41,433 nucleotides of DNA. Origin: a virus. Shown piece by piece: positions 7,071 to 16,611 of this stretch (positions are counted from its first letter, which is position 1; the number at the start of each line of letters is the position of its first letter). Below the pieces are notes generated by a model. That model had not been told where the DNA came from. It made no database searches and saw nothing but the letters and a program-made list of their open reading frames with translations. The DNA lies in IMG/VR virus record IMGVR_UViG_3300003323_000190, positions 1 through 41,433 of that record; one strand, given 5' to 3'. The translations under genes were made by a program, and so were the position numbers.

Positions 7071-7080
7071 AGGCTCCTCC

Positions 7081-8988
7081 TTACGGTGTCGGGTTCGCAG
7101 AGTTAGAAACAGCCACGCAATGATAGTCGATAATGTCACCGCCTAAGCCGGTTCCCGTTACTGTTAAGGCTGTCGTAGAAACTGAGTAAGCCAGATTTGA
7201 AAGCGCCGTCTGTGCCGTCACAGTACACACGGGCTTGGCTGTGTGCGTATTAGCGAAGGAGATGGTGCAAGTCGTCGCCGTAGCACCTGCCGTAACTTCC
7301 CCGGCAATATCATTGCTACCAGTCAACAGTGAGGGCGATGTACCGCACGCAGAAACTACCGTGGTCGGCCCTTCAACGCCGAGGATACCCTTGGACTTAT
7401 CGCCCCAGATGATATTGCCGATATTGAGGTAATTGCTGGTGGAAGAAGTCGGGGTATCTACGCCGGAGGATGTGCCGATAAGCAGGTTGCTACCGCCTGT
7501 TGTTAGCGTGGTAGAAGCCACTTCATCACCAAGGACAGTATTGCTATTGCCTGTAGTGATTTTGAAACCAGCCTTATAACCGTGCAGATTATTGAAAGAT
7601 GACGTTGTTATGGCAAAACCAGCATCAACACCGGTTAAGTCGTTAAACGTGCCGGTAGTCATGTTTAATCCAGCGAATAGACCAACCATGCTATTATCAT
7701 GTCCGGTCGTCATCTTCTGTCCGGCCTGCGTGCCAACCGCCGTATTATCGGACGCTGTTGTCTGGTTTTGTAACGCATCCGAACCGACAGCGACGTTAAG
7801 ATTGCCCGTTGTATTGGTAGAAAGCGCATTAAAACCAAGGGCTACATTATCATGGCCGGTGGTATTAAGCTGCATCGCCCACTGTCCGAACGCGGAGTTA
7901 TAATATCCTGTCGTATCGGATGCGAGAGTCTGACCACCGAATGCTGCGTTATAGGAACCTGTCGTTATGGCACCGAGTGCCTGATTTCCTAGGCGAGTAT
8001 TCCAGAAGGCATCCGTTGTGAATAACGGAGACTTGGAGTTTGCAAGGGGATCATGCGCAGCGATGAAGTTTTCAACTTGCGTGGCAACAATCTGATAACC
8101 TGCGGCATTCAGATGCAGGTAGTCATAGGCTGTAAACGTAGTACCAGCAGTATAAGTTGCTGCCGTAGTTCCACCATAGCCACGCGTACAAGCCGATACA
8201 ACGCCACTGCTATTGACTGTATCGAGCGTGATATACTCACTGCCGATGAGCATGATGTCGCCATTATGCGGCACGGAGCCCGGAATGGTGACGGTGAAAG
8301 AGCAGGTGGAAACCGTCGTAATAGCTGTAGTAGTGGCAGCCGTATTAAGTACAGAACGCAACGTTACCGGCGTTAAGTCTGCCGCATGGTTGGCCACGTC
8401 TGCCGGATTTCCTGGATTATAAGCCGCAACCAGTATCGAACGAATATCGATATAATTATTAGGATAGGCCGAAAGAATCCCGGCGTTTATGACGGCAAGG
8501 TTATTGTATGCAGAGCTTCCGCTTGGTTCATATTGCGCATTCAATATTGTCATTACGACATAGCGATTTCTACCGGAAGGTAATGCACCAACCATAGAAG
8601 CGATGTTGCCAAGTGTTACATTGGGCGTGGAAAAATCATCATTACGCCCCGACCAGATGCTGGTGAAGTCGTTATAAGTCTGCGGGTTTGCCTGAAACCG
8701 GGAAAGAATCTGCGTACTGTTCTGCGCAGGCCAGCCCCAGTTATAGGTAATACGTCCCGTATCAACCTGTATGTCTCCAGGGTAGTTGTCACCCGCGTAA
8801 TTGCTGCCGTTATAATCCTGCCCACCATAGGTAAGCGAATCACCCCATGCAGAAATAGCCGCGTCATTAGACGGGATATTCGCAAGATTAAAGCGATTGA
8901 TAACACCGCTAAATATCTGCGCATTCGCTGTGTGTGCATACCCAACAATAAGAATTGCGGCAAAAAGCCTTTTAATTGCTGTTATCAT
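7081..8988 (-). CDS. Tail spike with SGNH esterase domain and repeats
   Basis: A 635-residue receptor-interaction protein. Residues 1-24 look like a signal peptide (cleavage near ANAQ). Residues about 40-310 form an SGNH hydrolase: GDS at 49-51 (nucleophile Ser51), GxND at 114-117, DxxH at 289-292; a Cys-containing beta insert (about 205-285) sits before the DxxH block. Residues about 333-525 are roughly nine imperfect ~21-residue repeats of the type 'NTTG..N.A.G..AL', as in trimeric fibres and adhesins. The C-terminal ~95 residues look like a beta domain. Likely role: binding and deacetylating host surface polysaccharide. GAGGATCG before ATG 8988 supports the start, so the signal-like N-terminus is real. 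Confidence 0.8.
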   Translation of the reverse strand: MITAIKRLFAAILIVGYAHTANAQIFSGVINRFNLANIPSNDAAISAWGDSLTYGGQDYNGSNYAGDNYPGDIQVDTGRITYNWGWPAQNSTQILSRFQANPQTYNDFTSIWSGRNDDFSTPNVTLGNIASMVGALPSGRNRYVVMTILNAQYEPSGSSAYNNLAVINAGILSAYPNNYIDIRSILVAAYNPGNPADVANHAADLTPVTLRSVLNTAATTTAITTVSTCSFTVTIPGSVPHNGDIMLIGSEYITLDTVNSSGVVSACTRGYGGTTAATYTAGTTFTAYDYLHLNAAGYQIVATQVENFIAAHDPLANSKSPLFTTDAFWNTRLGNQALGAITTGSYNAAFGGQTLASDTTGYYNSAFGQWAMQLNTTGHDNVALGFNALSTNTTGNLNVAVGSDALQNQTTASDNTAVGTQAGQKMTTGHDNSMVGLFAGLNMTTGTFNDLTGVDAGFAITTSSFNNLHGYKAGFKITTGNSNTVLGDEVASTTLTTGGSNLLIGTSSGVDTPTSSTSNYLNIGNIIWGDKSKGILGVEGPTTVVSACGTSPSLLTGSNDIAGEVTAGATATTCTISFANTHTAKPVCTVTAQTALSNLAYSVSTTALTVTGTGLGGDIIDYHCVAVSNSANPTP

Positions 8989-9304
8989 CGATCCTCACAG
9001 TCAGGTTGGGGTTGGTTGCACCGGTAAGCGTTGCGTAAAGGGTGATGGGCGAATTGGTATTGTTCGCGCACATGACGGACTGAAATATGGAATTTGCTGT
9101 AGCGGTCACGGCCACGCCGGACAGATCGGGCATTGCTATTTTCGTGGTGCCGTTATCCGGGGAAGCATAAAGCGCAAGCGTTCCACCGCCGAAAGTGCCA
9201 TAAACCCAGATGGTGCCCTGCCAGTTCAGAAGATCGCGCTTCTTGTGAATGCTCATGATCTTCGTGGTGGTATTCGTGGTAAAAGTAGTTACTTGGGTTG
9301 CCAT
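8972..9304 (-). CDS. Small virion-type structural protein
   Basis: A 110-residue Thr/Asn-rich beta protein (MATQVTTFTTNTTTKI...) with no enzymatic motif. AGGTAAAG precedes ATG 9304. It overlaps the tail-spike gene by 17 bp and follows the ejection-protein gene by 4 bp, which suggests a fibre-associated or adaptor role in the tail. Not recognised further. Confidence 0.6.
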   Translation of the reverse strand: MATQVTTFTTNTTTKIMSIHKKRDLLNWQGTIWVYGTFGGGTLALYASPDNGTTKIAMPDLSGVAVTATANSIFQSVMCANNTNSPITLYATLTGATNPNLTVRIDDNSN

Positions 9305-9308
9305 ATCT

Positions 9309-11240
9309 TTACCTTTCAATGCCTATTCTGTGGGATTGGTTCTGCTGGGCGAGCGCCGCCAGGAATGCATCGGCCGCCGTATTGGGAATCTGCTTCGCGG
9401 CACTGCCAGCCAACGCAGGAAGTGCGGACTTCGGCTGCATGGGGGTTCTTTGCGCGATAGTGGACAGGACATTGTTTGCGCGGCTCGTCTGGCGCCGTGC
9501 GGCAACCTTACGGGCAATCGATGAAAGACCGTATTCAACAGCACCACTTGCAAACGCCCCTAATGGGCCACCAGCAGCATATCCCGCCGCACCTGCGGCA
9601 ATGGGGGTTAAACGGCTGCCAACTACACGCAGAGCATCAGTAATGATTCCCGTCTTGGCTGCGGTTTGAATGGCTGCCTTTTCGGCAGGCGTAAAGCCAC
9701 GCATACGGGCAGGATTGTTCTGCAGCGTATTAAACCCGCTCTGGATTGCCTTGGCTGGCTGATCCATACCCTGCGCACGGTTAATAATTCGCTCCACATC
9801 ACTCATGCGGCGGGAACGCGCCCAGAGATCACGGGCTTGTGAAAGAGCATCGAAACCAGCTTTGCCGCCCAACACATCTGCTGAGGAAGCATTTGCGATA
9901 TTGTCACGCAGTTTGTCCTGAATATCCTGAATTTTCTTGCCTTCCTTGGAGAGACGGCCATTCTGGTATTCAGAGTCGATAGCGTTTCCCAGCCCTTCAT
10001 CCAGTTCCTGCGCCTCCGCAAGGGATAATGGCTGCCCCTTCAGCTTATTAAACTTATCAATTAGAGTTGCAGTTTTGGAGTCACCAAATACGGTTTTACC
10101 TGCTGCCGTCTGGGGCAGAACACCATTTGCATCGGCAAGGAATTGATCAGTAATCTTAGGGGTTAATACGCCACCATTCTGATCGGCAAGTTTGTAGGCA
10201 GCATTGGCACTTGCTGCGAGATCGGCGGCTGTAGCTGCTGGTTGTTTATTTGTGGAAGCGACAATCTTCTTGATCGCACCCACAACGGGATCATTAATCT
10301 GGCCAGCCTTCTTCAGGCCAAGTGTAGGAGCGGCAAGCTCGAGCAATGATAGGCTATCGGGCGAAATCCCAGTGGCCTTTTCAATCGCAGGATTGACATA
10401 GCGGTTAACAGCCGTCCCTGCTGCATTATAGAGAGGATTTAACCCTCCTATTACAGAGACAGCCTTCCCGGCAGGCGTATTATTGAAATGCTCTAAAAGC
10501 GCACCGCTAAAATCAGATGGGCTAGTATTACCCAGATTGCGCATTGCACCCAGGAAGGAGCCGTCCGAACCAGCAGGAAACAGCTTTTCACTGAGAGCGT
10601 CCGTTTTGGGGGTAGGTAAAGTTGAATGCAGTACGTCGAAGTTTCCTGACAGTAAATCTTTTCCACTTTGTACCGCGTTCTTCGCATTAGCCGCCATTTC
10701 CCCTAAGAATGAGTCCTCTGTGGCAGATTTATCACTTTTCGGAGAAGAAGCACCAAAAATCTCATCAAGAGACGGGCGTTTTGCGCTATCTGGTTGCTCT
10801 GACGCGGATTTATTACCGAATATTTCATCAAGGGAAGGGCGGTTATCGGGCGAAACATCGGACATAATCTGCCCGGAATCGGCATATTTGTTATATGCAT
10901 CAACACCTGTTTGCCCGTTTTCCATTCTAATCATTGCGGGCTGCAATCTAGCAATATGATCCGGTGTTAATACTTCGTCGGGAGCGATACCAGACCATTT
11001 AGAAACATTATTAATATAATTAGCCGTATCGTTCTGACTTGGAGGAGCATATGTATTGATGACATTGGCCAATGTGGGAACATAACCTTCACCATAATTA
11101 GCTTTCATGGCGTTGCTATGGCCGTTAATTTTAGCCAGCAAATCATTGCGCATGGCATCGATTCCAGCCTCTGGCGTGTCATATTGCACAAAGCCAGTAT
11201 CACTTCCAACGGGACGAAGATTTCCGACATTATTTGTCAT
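9309..11240 (-). CDS. Internal virion / DNA-ejection protein with lysozyme-like N-terminus
   Basis: A 643-residue protein. Residues about 1-105 (NNVGNLRPVG...GFVQYDTPEAGIDAM...NTYAPPSQNDTANYI) match the lysozyme-like domain often found in phage virion proteins, which start with a 'NPGNLR' type motif and may cut peptidoglycan during DNA entry. A linker repeats RPSLDEIFG (134-142 and 155-163). A long Ala-rich helical body follows, with a Gly/Ala-rich hydrophobic stretch near the C-terminus (AAGAAGYAAGGPLGAFASG) that could enter membranes. Position among ejection proteins supports this. The start overlaps the preceding gene by 4 bp. Confidence 0.7.
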   Translation of the reverse strand: MTNNVGNLRPVGSDTGFVQYDTPEAGIDAMRNDLLAKINGHSNAMKANYGEGYVPTLANVINTYAPPSQNDTANYINNVSKWSGIAPDEVLTPDHIARLQPAMIRMENGQTGVDAYNKYADSGQIMSDVSPDNRPSLDEIFGNKSASEQPDSAKRPSLDEIFGASSPKSDKSATEDSFLGEMAANAKNAVQSGKDLLSGNFDVLHSTLPTPKTDALSEKLFPAGSDGSFLGAMRNLGNTSPSDFSGALLEHFNNTPAGKAVSVIGGLNPLYNAAGTAVNRYVNPAIEKATGISPDSLSLLELAAPTLGLKKAGQINDPVVGAIKKIVASTNKQPAATAADLAASANAAYKLADQNGGVLTPKITDQFLADANGVLPQTAAGKTVFGDSKTATLIDKFNKLKGQPLSLAEAQELDEGLGNAIDSEYQNGRLSKEGKKIQDIQDKLRDNIANASSADVLGGKAGFDALSQARDLWARSRRMSDVERIINRAQGMDQPAKAIQSGFNTLQNNPARMRGFTPAEKAAIQTAAKTGIITDALRVVGSRLTPIAAGAAGYAAGGPLGAFASGAVEYGLSSIARKVAARRQTSRANNVLSTIAQRTPMQPKSALPALAGSAAKQIPNTAADAFLAALAQQNQSHRIGIER

Positions 11241-12343
11241 TTCTTCCTCCGTTTTGCTAAATAAGACTGAATCTCTGCATCGCTATAGCCAGCAGCTTTA
11301 GCACGTGCCACGGGATCTTGTGCGGCATTATCTGCGGCCATATTGCCCGATACGCTGGTTTCTGCCGGGGGATTGCCTGTCAATTTTGCATAAGCCGCCT
11401 GCGCATGGGGGGACAGAAGCTCAATGCCCTGCTTAGTCGTACCCATACCCTGATTATATTGCTGCCCCAGAGCGTCGAGGCGGGAATTAAGCAGATCAAC
11501 AGCACCCTCTATTATTTTCTTGCTTTGAGCAGGTGTAGAACTGGTATTAATTTGATTTTCCCATGCCTTGACATCAGATTCGGCCATTCCGGTAGAACGG
11601 AATACTTTAGCAAGCTCTTCCGATACCGCATGAGCTTTTGCCGTTACGTCAGTGGTTGCCGCCTGATTGGAAGGGCTGAACTGATTCTCAACAGCATTTG
11701 CTATAGTGTTGACGATAGGATAATTAGTATTTCCCAGCTTATCATAGGCATCCGATAACGAAGCAAGATGCCCCAGCGCCGTGTTCATGGCCGTAATATT
11801 CTGCGCTGATTTGCCAGAAGTGAAATCCTTACGGGTTGCTGCGCGGGCATTGTAATTCACGGCATCGAAAGAGGGATCATACTGGTTAACAAGCTGCAAT
11901 AATGCCTGCCTGTTGGCAGCGCCTCCCATACCCTGCGGAAGCTGCTGCGTGCCTTCAGAAATTCCCTTGACCTGAGATGCAATAGCGGGAGGGAGGGAAT
12001 CCAGCAATGCTTTCCCAGTAAGATTAGAAATATTGCCGCCAGCACCACCTCCTGAAGACGGATGCAACAACATAGCCAGAGGATTCTGCGCCTGTATCTG
12101 CGCTGCTTTCATGGCGTATTCGGGGCTAATATTGGAAAGACCGGAAACAATCTGCATCGGATCATTCACGCCCGCCTGATTCATATCAGCCATTTTTGCA
12201 AGGGCGCTCTGCTGAATCTGGTTTTCCATATTACCAGCGGCAATGTCAGGATGAATCTGGTTACTGACGCGCGTCAGATAGCTGGGCGAGTGATCGCTTC
12301 CAGCCTGATCGTATAATGCGCCTATAAGACTCAGCAATCCCAT
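11237..12343 (-). CDS. Internal virion / DNA-ejection protein
   Basis: A 368-residue protein, mostly helical and Ala/Gln/Asn-rich, with a short hydrophobic N-terminus (MGLLSLIGALYDQAG) and a basic end (SYLAKRRKK). A Gly-rich linker lies near residue 97. Its position next to two similar 'MG.LS.' proteins suggests the set of three ejection proteins typical of P22-like phages (gp7, gp16, gp20), though sequence alone does not assign it to one of them. Confidence 0.6.
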   Translation of the reverse strand: MGLLSLIGALYDQAGSDHSPSYLTRVSNQIHPDIAAGNMENQIQQSALAKMADMNQAGVNDPMQIVSGLSNISPEYAMKAAQIQAQNPLAMLLHPSSGGGAGGNISNLTGKALLDSLPPAIASQVKGISEGTQQLPQGMGGAANRQALLQLVNQYDPSFDAVNYNARAATRKDFTSGKSAQNITAMNTALGHLASLSDAYDKLGNTNYPIVNTIANAVENQFSPSNQAATTDVTAKAHAVSEELAKVFRSTGMAESDVKAWENQINTSSTPAQSKKIIEGAVDLLNSRLDALGQQYNQGMGTTKQGIELLSPHAQAAYAKLTGNPPAETSVSGNMAADNAAQDPVARAKAAGYSDAEIQSYLAKRRKK

Positions 12344-13041
12344 TAGAACATTCCTATTGGTTTGAAGATTCCGTTATTGGACTGGCCGCTGCTGCTGCCC
12401 GTCGATGTCGAGCCGCCATTGGAAGGCAGTATGCCGAGCGCCGCACCGATCTGTTGCAGCCCGGTAATCGGAGCCTGTTTCGTCTGGTCGGCAATGCCAC
12501 GGCTATAAGTTCCAGCGGTGAGAGCGTTTTCTGCATCCTGCTGGCGCCGCGGAATCAGGTTATTAAATACCTGTCCAAGCGCCTGATTATACTGGTTCTG
12601 CAAGAGCGAGCCGATATTGGACTGGCGGGAGTTCTCAATGTCATTTGCTCCAAGTGCCTGACGGTTAGAACCGAACTGTCCCGCCTGGTTCATGTTCTGC
12701 TTCAAAATACTAAAATCGCTGTTGGCCTGGCGGTTAAGCTGGTCGATCACTGAGCTATTAAACGGGTTCATCAACATGGAAACATCGCTTTGCAGGGATG
12801 ATGCCGTGGGAGTGAAGCCGTTTGTCAGTTTATCCAGTGCGCTCTGCTCGCCAGACGTTATAGGCGTGGGCGTGTAAGCGCTCGCTGCATTAGGAATCTG
12901 GCTCTTGACAGCGTTCGCGTAATCCGTATATGCGCTCTGAATCTGTGACGGAAGAAGGCTGAAGCCGGACTGACTTTGCTCATTTTTGCTTTCATCGCTA
13001 CCGCCGAAGAGAGTCTTGGTTATGCCTGATAAAAATCCCAT
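12343..13041 (-). CDS. Internal virion / DNA-ejection protein
   Basis: A 232-residue protein starting MGFLSGITKTLFGGSDE, with a Gln/Asn/Ser-rich helical middle (residues 90-175) and a Gly/Ser-rich tail ending IGMF. Many podoviruses encode short internal proteins with this 'MGF(L)..G....FGGS' start next to the nozzle gene. It overlaps the following gene by one base. Function by context. Confidence 0.6.
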   Translation of the reverse strand: MGFLSGITKTLFGGSDESKNEQSQSGFSLLPSQIQSAYTDYANAVKSQIPNAASAYTPTPITSGEQSALDKLTNGFTPTASSLQSDVSMLMNPFNSSVIDQLNRQANSDFSILKQNMNQAGQFGSNRQALGANDIENSRQSNIGSLLQNQYNQALGQVFNNLIPRRQQDAENALTAGTYSRGIADQTKQAPITGLQQIGAALGILPSNGGSTSTGSSSGQSNNGIFKPIGMF

Positions 13042-13042
13042 A

Positions 13043-13330
13043 TCACCAACTCCCCACTGCTACTCTGCGCCATACGCCGCTGCCTGCGCTTTCCACGAGG
13101 AAATAGGCGTAGGTGTCCGTCACATTGAAATCCCCGATTTTATCCCCCGTAGCTACATCCGCGCTGGAAGACGGCACTTTGCCGACACGGCGGCCTGAGA
13201 TGAACGTGCTGGACAGGTTCTTGATCTGCGTGATGTCATCCTTGCGAATCTTGGCGATCTGGCGCAGGGTTTCCTTGATGTCATCCAACGTATTCGGGGC
13301 GGTATAGGGGTAATCCTTAAAGGAGGTCAT
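13043..13330 (-). CDS. Small structural protein (tail fibre or nozzle associated)
   Basis: A 95-residue protein starting MTSFKDYPYTAPNTLDDIKETLRQIAKI, with a short helix then a beta-rich C-terminal half ending in WRRVAVGSW. A start at 13330 is preferred over 13366 because it gives a four-base ATGA overlap with the upstream gene and a GGAG about ten bases before. Its role in the virion is likely but unknown. Confidence 0.55.
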   Translation of the reverse strand: MTSFKDYPYTAPNTLDDIKETLRQIAKIRKDDITQIKNLSSTFISGRRVGKVPSSSADVATGDKIGDFNVTDTYAYFLVESAGSGVWRRVAVGSW

Positions 13331-15381
13331 GGCGCTGGCGCTCCTTTCTGGGGCTCTTCGTACCATTGCCCCATCAGGAAAGATTGATCCAGTTCGTTGC
13401 CGGACAGCGTATAATCCCAGAAACGGCCATTGACCTGCACTGGCATACGCTCGGTCGTGGATGTGATCGAATAAGTGTTATCGCTCATCGTAACAGCGGA
13501 CTGGGGATAATTGTAGTTGCGGATTTCCAGCGAAACCGTGCCGCTCATATTGGAATCCGGCACGATCTGCGTATTGATCGCCGTGTTCTTGCCGGACGTG
13601 TATTTCTTCGTGCGGGCGTTCCATGCCATCGGCGCACCGTCATCATTATTGCCGATTTCATGCAGGTAGAGCGTGCCGACATTCGCAAGACGCGGATTGG
13701 TCAGACTGATAACCGGGTTTTCCCCTGCCGTGCGGTTCATATCGTCGGGAACCCAGCATTGCAGCTTGCGGCTGAAGCGGGCTATGCGATCACATTCATT
13801 GCTGTTGGCGCTCGGATAATGGAACCAGATTTCGTCCCATTTCTCATTATGCCATGCAAAGCATTTAAACTGCTGCGAGGTATTCAGGTTATCGAAGACA
13901 TAGCGCAGGATAGAGGACTGAGCGCCGAAGTTTGACGGCATGAATTCCACCTTGCCACCACGGTACATGTAGAAATTATTCTGTCCCATCCAGTAAGCGA
14001 TGCCATTGATGGAAACACGGGCAAGTGGCGCGATGATGCCAATGGAGGGGTCGAGCGGCAGGATTTCCCAGATCGCCGGGCTGCCGATATATTTCATGGT
14101 GTAGGTCTGGTAATCCGTGAATATCAGATTATAGCCATCCACTGGGCAATGGGACATAAACCGCCCAGCACCTTCGATTACGTCCTCAAATACCTGGTTA
14201 GTGCTGGAAGCCGTCCACTGCGTGTAGTTGCCCTGATCGGAGGAGAAAATCTTGTTTTCGACGTTATGGCCGAACGTGACAAGGATCGAGTCGGAAACGA
14301 ACGCATAATTAACGTCTGTCGGGGCATTGGTAATCAGAGTGGGGGCAGTTGACGTGTCTCCGTTCCAAGTATAGCAGCCCGATTCATTGCCCGGAGTCAT
14401 AACGATATTGTCACCGAAGCGATCCGCTACCCATATGCGTGGATAGGTGATACCGGAGGAAGACACAAGCGCCGTGCCATACAGGCCGATACCATACAGG
14501 CCAGCGCCATAACCCTGCCCAAGCCCTTCATCGAGGTTCCCTGCTGCAATCTGGGGATAGTAGACGGTTCCAGCGCCGCCTGCCGCCGAGACAGAAGACG
14601 TAGCCGTTCCACCTGTCATGAAGTCGAAGGTGTTGGTTGCCACATTGCGAATGATGAACTCGGCATTGATGGAAGCCGCCAGAATACCGCCCGTATTGCC
14701 TGCACCGGAAATCTTCACGCGGTCGCCATTGGACAGGCCGTGGTTATTCTTTGTAAGGCGGATTAGGCCATCGCTCCTGACCACTGCCGCGCCGCCACCG
14801 CTGCCGCTGGAAGTGGCCGAAGTCGCTACATGCAGTGTGATCGTGTTCGTTCCGACAGCGCGGACAATGTGCTGCACGTTGATATCCAGTGCAGGCACAC
14901 CATTCACCGCAGCCGAACCGGAGAGCGTATAGCTATCACCCGCCTGATAACGCGCTGCGTCCGTATCAGCGACAACAATATCATTGCTGCCATTGACCGT
15001 TGTGATCGGATTGTTTGCCAGTGTGCCATAATGCGTTGCCAGCGAATTAGCGGCTGCAACGGAACTGGTATCTAATGGAGAGATATTTGTAAGCTGCGAA
15101 CCAATAAGCCCATAGAGATCGCTGTTTGTCCCCAGAATCGTATAGACCTTCTGATTGATTGTGGCGGAGAATATCGTGCGTGTGGTGCCGCGTATGGTAT
15201 TGTCATAGGCAAACGTCTGGCGCATCCAGCCCTGAAGCTTGCGCACGCGGCCTGTGGTGGGGTCGAATCGCACGCGGCTTGCCGATGCCCAGCACGGAAT
15301 ATCCGAAGGGGTAGCATCCGTGGAGGGCATGACTCCCGGCACTATGTCGAACGGATTAAACTGTGCTGCCAATGTTGCCAT
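13327..15381 (-). CDS. Large tail protein, nozzle/stabilisation type
   Basis: A 684-residue beta-rich protein. Its N-terminus (FNPFDIVPGV...DATPSDIPCWASASRVRFDPTTGRVRKLQGW) resembles podovirus tail proteins that begin by listing model 'input' residues before a beta-propeller, and the middle repeats blade-like segments (DNIVMTPGNESGCYTW, YNLIFTDYQTYTMKYIG, LARVSINGIAYWMGQNNFYMYRGG). By analogy with T7 gp12 / P22 gp10 it would form the tail tube or nozzle below the adaptor. A short TAGGGAA precedes the ATG. Confidence 0.65.
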   Translation of the reverse strand: MATLAAQFNPFDIVPGVMPSTDATPSDIPCWASASRVRFDPTTGRVRKLQGWMRQTFAYDNTIRGTTRTIFSATINQKVYTILGTNSDLYGLIGSQLTNISPLDTSSVAAANSLATHYGTLANNPITTVNGSNDIVVADTDAARYQAGDSYTLSGSAAVNGVPALDINVQHIVRAVGTNTITLHVATSATSSGSGGGAAVVRSDGLIRLTKNNHGLSNGDRVKISGAGNTGGILAASINAEFIIRNVATNTFDFMTGGTATSSVSAAGGAGTVYYPQIAAGNLDEGLGQGYGAGLYGIGLYGTALVSSSGITYPRIWVADRFGDNIVMTPGNESGCYTWNGDTSTAPTLITNAPTDVNYAFVSDSILVTFGHNVENKIFSSDQGNYTQWTASSTNQVFEDVIEGAGRFMSHCPVDGYNLIFTDYQTYTMKYIGSPAIWEILPLDPSIGIIAPLARVSINGIAYWMGQNNFYMYRGGKVEFMPSNFGAQSSILRYVFDNLNTSQQFKCFAWHNEKWDEIWFHYPSANSNECDRIARFSRKLQCWVPDDMNRTAGENPVISLTNPRLANVGTLYLHEIGNNDDGAPMAWNARTKKYTSGKNTAINTQIVPDSNMSGTVSLEIRNYNYPQSAVTMSDNTYSITSTTERMPVQVNGRFWDYTLSGNELDQSFLMGQWYEEPQKGAPAP

Positions 15382-15382
15382 G

Positions 15383-16228
15383 CTAATTCCCTATAGGAAG
15401 CCAGAAGATGGTAACCGTAGGATTGCCGGTACTCTTAATTACAGACCAGTAATCGCCCTTCCGCACAGGCATAAAAGCGCATTGATCCATGTCGAAAGAG
15501 TTCTGGTTTGTGAAAATGGTTTGCCGTATAGTCGTGGGCGGATTGGATGCATCGGTTTTCAATTGCACACCAATGGATGTCCCGCTCCATGCGGCAGTTA
15601 CCAGCACAAGTCCATCTGTTGCAGCTAAATATGAAGTGCCCGTAGTTTTAGTTGCATCCCATGCGCCAAAACGCGCAGCGGCTTGTACGAATGCATCAGT
15701 AGCAACTTTGGTGGTATTATCTCCGGCCGACTGAGTGGTGGCAGTGGTACCATTGGCCAAAGCCGTACCATTAACCCATCCTGTAGCACTGATAATCTCC
15801 CAAGCTGTTCCATTGCAGGCAAGAAGTACCCATGCATATTGCGTTGAAATTGGATAAGTATTGCTGCCGTCAATCGTCTCTGCACCGTTACCCTGAATCG
15901 TCACGGGGTTGGCGCTGGCATCCGTCTTCTTGACGGCAATCGTCATACCTGAGCATGTCGCAGCAGCGGGCAGGGAAGCGGTGATTGCGCCGCCCGTTGC
16001 ATCGCATAGGAACAGTTTCTTATCGTCTCCCACGGTCGTAGAACCGGAAGTCGGAGCAGTAACGCTGAAGTTTGCCGTCTCGCTCGCCGGAACCCAGTTA
16101 ATAGCCACGGACATAAGGCTATCGATCCCATCAAGGTCATTATTGAGCTGGCCGCCCCATAAGTCCTGATCGGTCGCGCTATTGACGAGCGGTTTCTGAA
16201 GGCCGTAATTAGTGGTTAACGTAGGCAT
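15383..16228 (-). CDS. Tail fibre / appendage protein
   Basis: A 281-residue protein starting MPTLTTNYGLQKPLVNSATDQDLWGGQLNNDLDGIDSLM, a start typical of phage fibre proteins that anchor to the virion. The middle (residues 55-160) is a beta domain with KKTDASANPVTIQGNGAETIDG, common in fibre shafts. The C-terminal part is a compact beta domain. It lies directly upstream of the nozzle-like gene in the late operon. Receptor specificity unknown. Confidence 0.65.
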   Translation of the reverse strand: MPTLTTNYGLQKPLVNSATDQDLWGGQLNNDLDGIDSLMSVAINWVPASETANFSVTAPTSGSTTVGDDKKLFLCDATGGAITASLPAAATCSGMTIAVKKTDASANPVTIQGNGAETIDGSNTYPISTQYAWVLLACNGTAWEIISATGWVNGTALANGTTATTQSAGDNTTKVATDAFVQAAARFGAWDATKTTGTSYLAATDGLVLVTAAWSGTSIGVQLKTDASNPPTTIRQTIFTNQNSFDMDQCAFMPVRKGDYWSVIKSTGNPTVTIFWLPIGN

Positions 16229-16235
16229 TCTCTAC

Positions 16236-16601
16236 CTATGCGCTCTGGTTGATGATGAAATCCACGTTGGTAATGGCATAAAAGATCGCGGGTTTGCGAG
16301 CCGTCACAGAAAGCGCGGCATTTGCGCTGCCGCCGTTAATCGTGCCACCGGAAGGCGGGTAGACGAGCAGGGCGTTCGTAGCAGCGGAGGAATAAATCAC
16401 GCCGGCATAGATGCCATTCGTGCCCTTACCTTTACGCAGCACAACTCCATTCGTGCCGGAAGCACCTGTCACCGTAGTGACGTTTGCGCCAATCAGCGTT
16501 GCATCGGACTGGCCTGATCCGGCAGCCGCTACTGTTCTCTGGCGTGAACCCGTAATGACCGCCAGACGTTCATTCGAGCCGATTGTTTGATCCATACCCA
16601 T
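16236..16601 (-). CDS. Small structural protein
   Basis: A 121-residue beta-rich protein with Gly/Ala/Thr-rich sequence and no enzymatic motif; the segment VTARKPAIFYAITNVDFIINQSA forms the C-terminus. AGGAGACTCAAA before ATG 16601 gives a good start. Between the adaptor and fibre genes, it may be a head-tail or decoration component. Not recognised. Confidence 0.6.
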   Translation of the reverse strand: MGMDQTIGSNERLAVITGSRQRTVAAAGSGQSDATLIGANVTTVTGASGTNGVVLRKGKGTNGIYAGVIYSSAATNALLVYPPSGGTINGGSANAALSVTARKPAIFYAITNVDFIINQSA

Positions 16602-16611
16602 TTTGAGTCTC

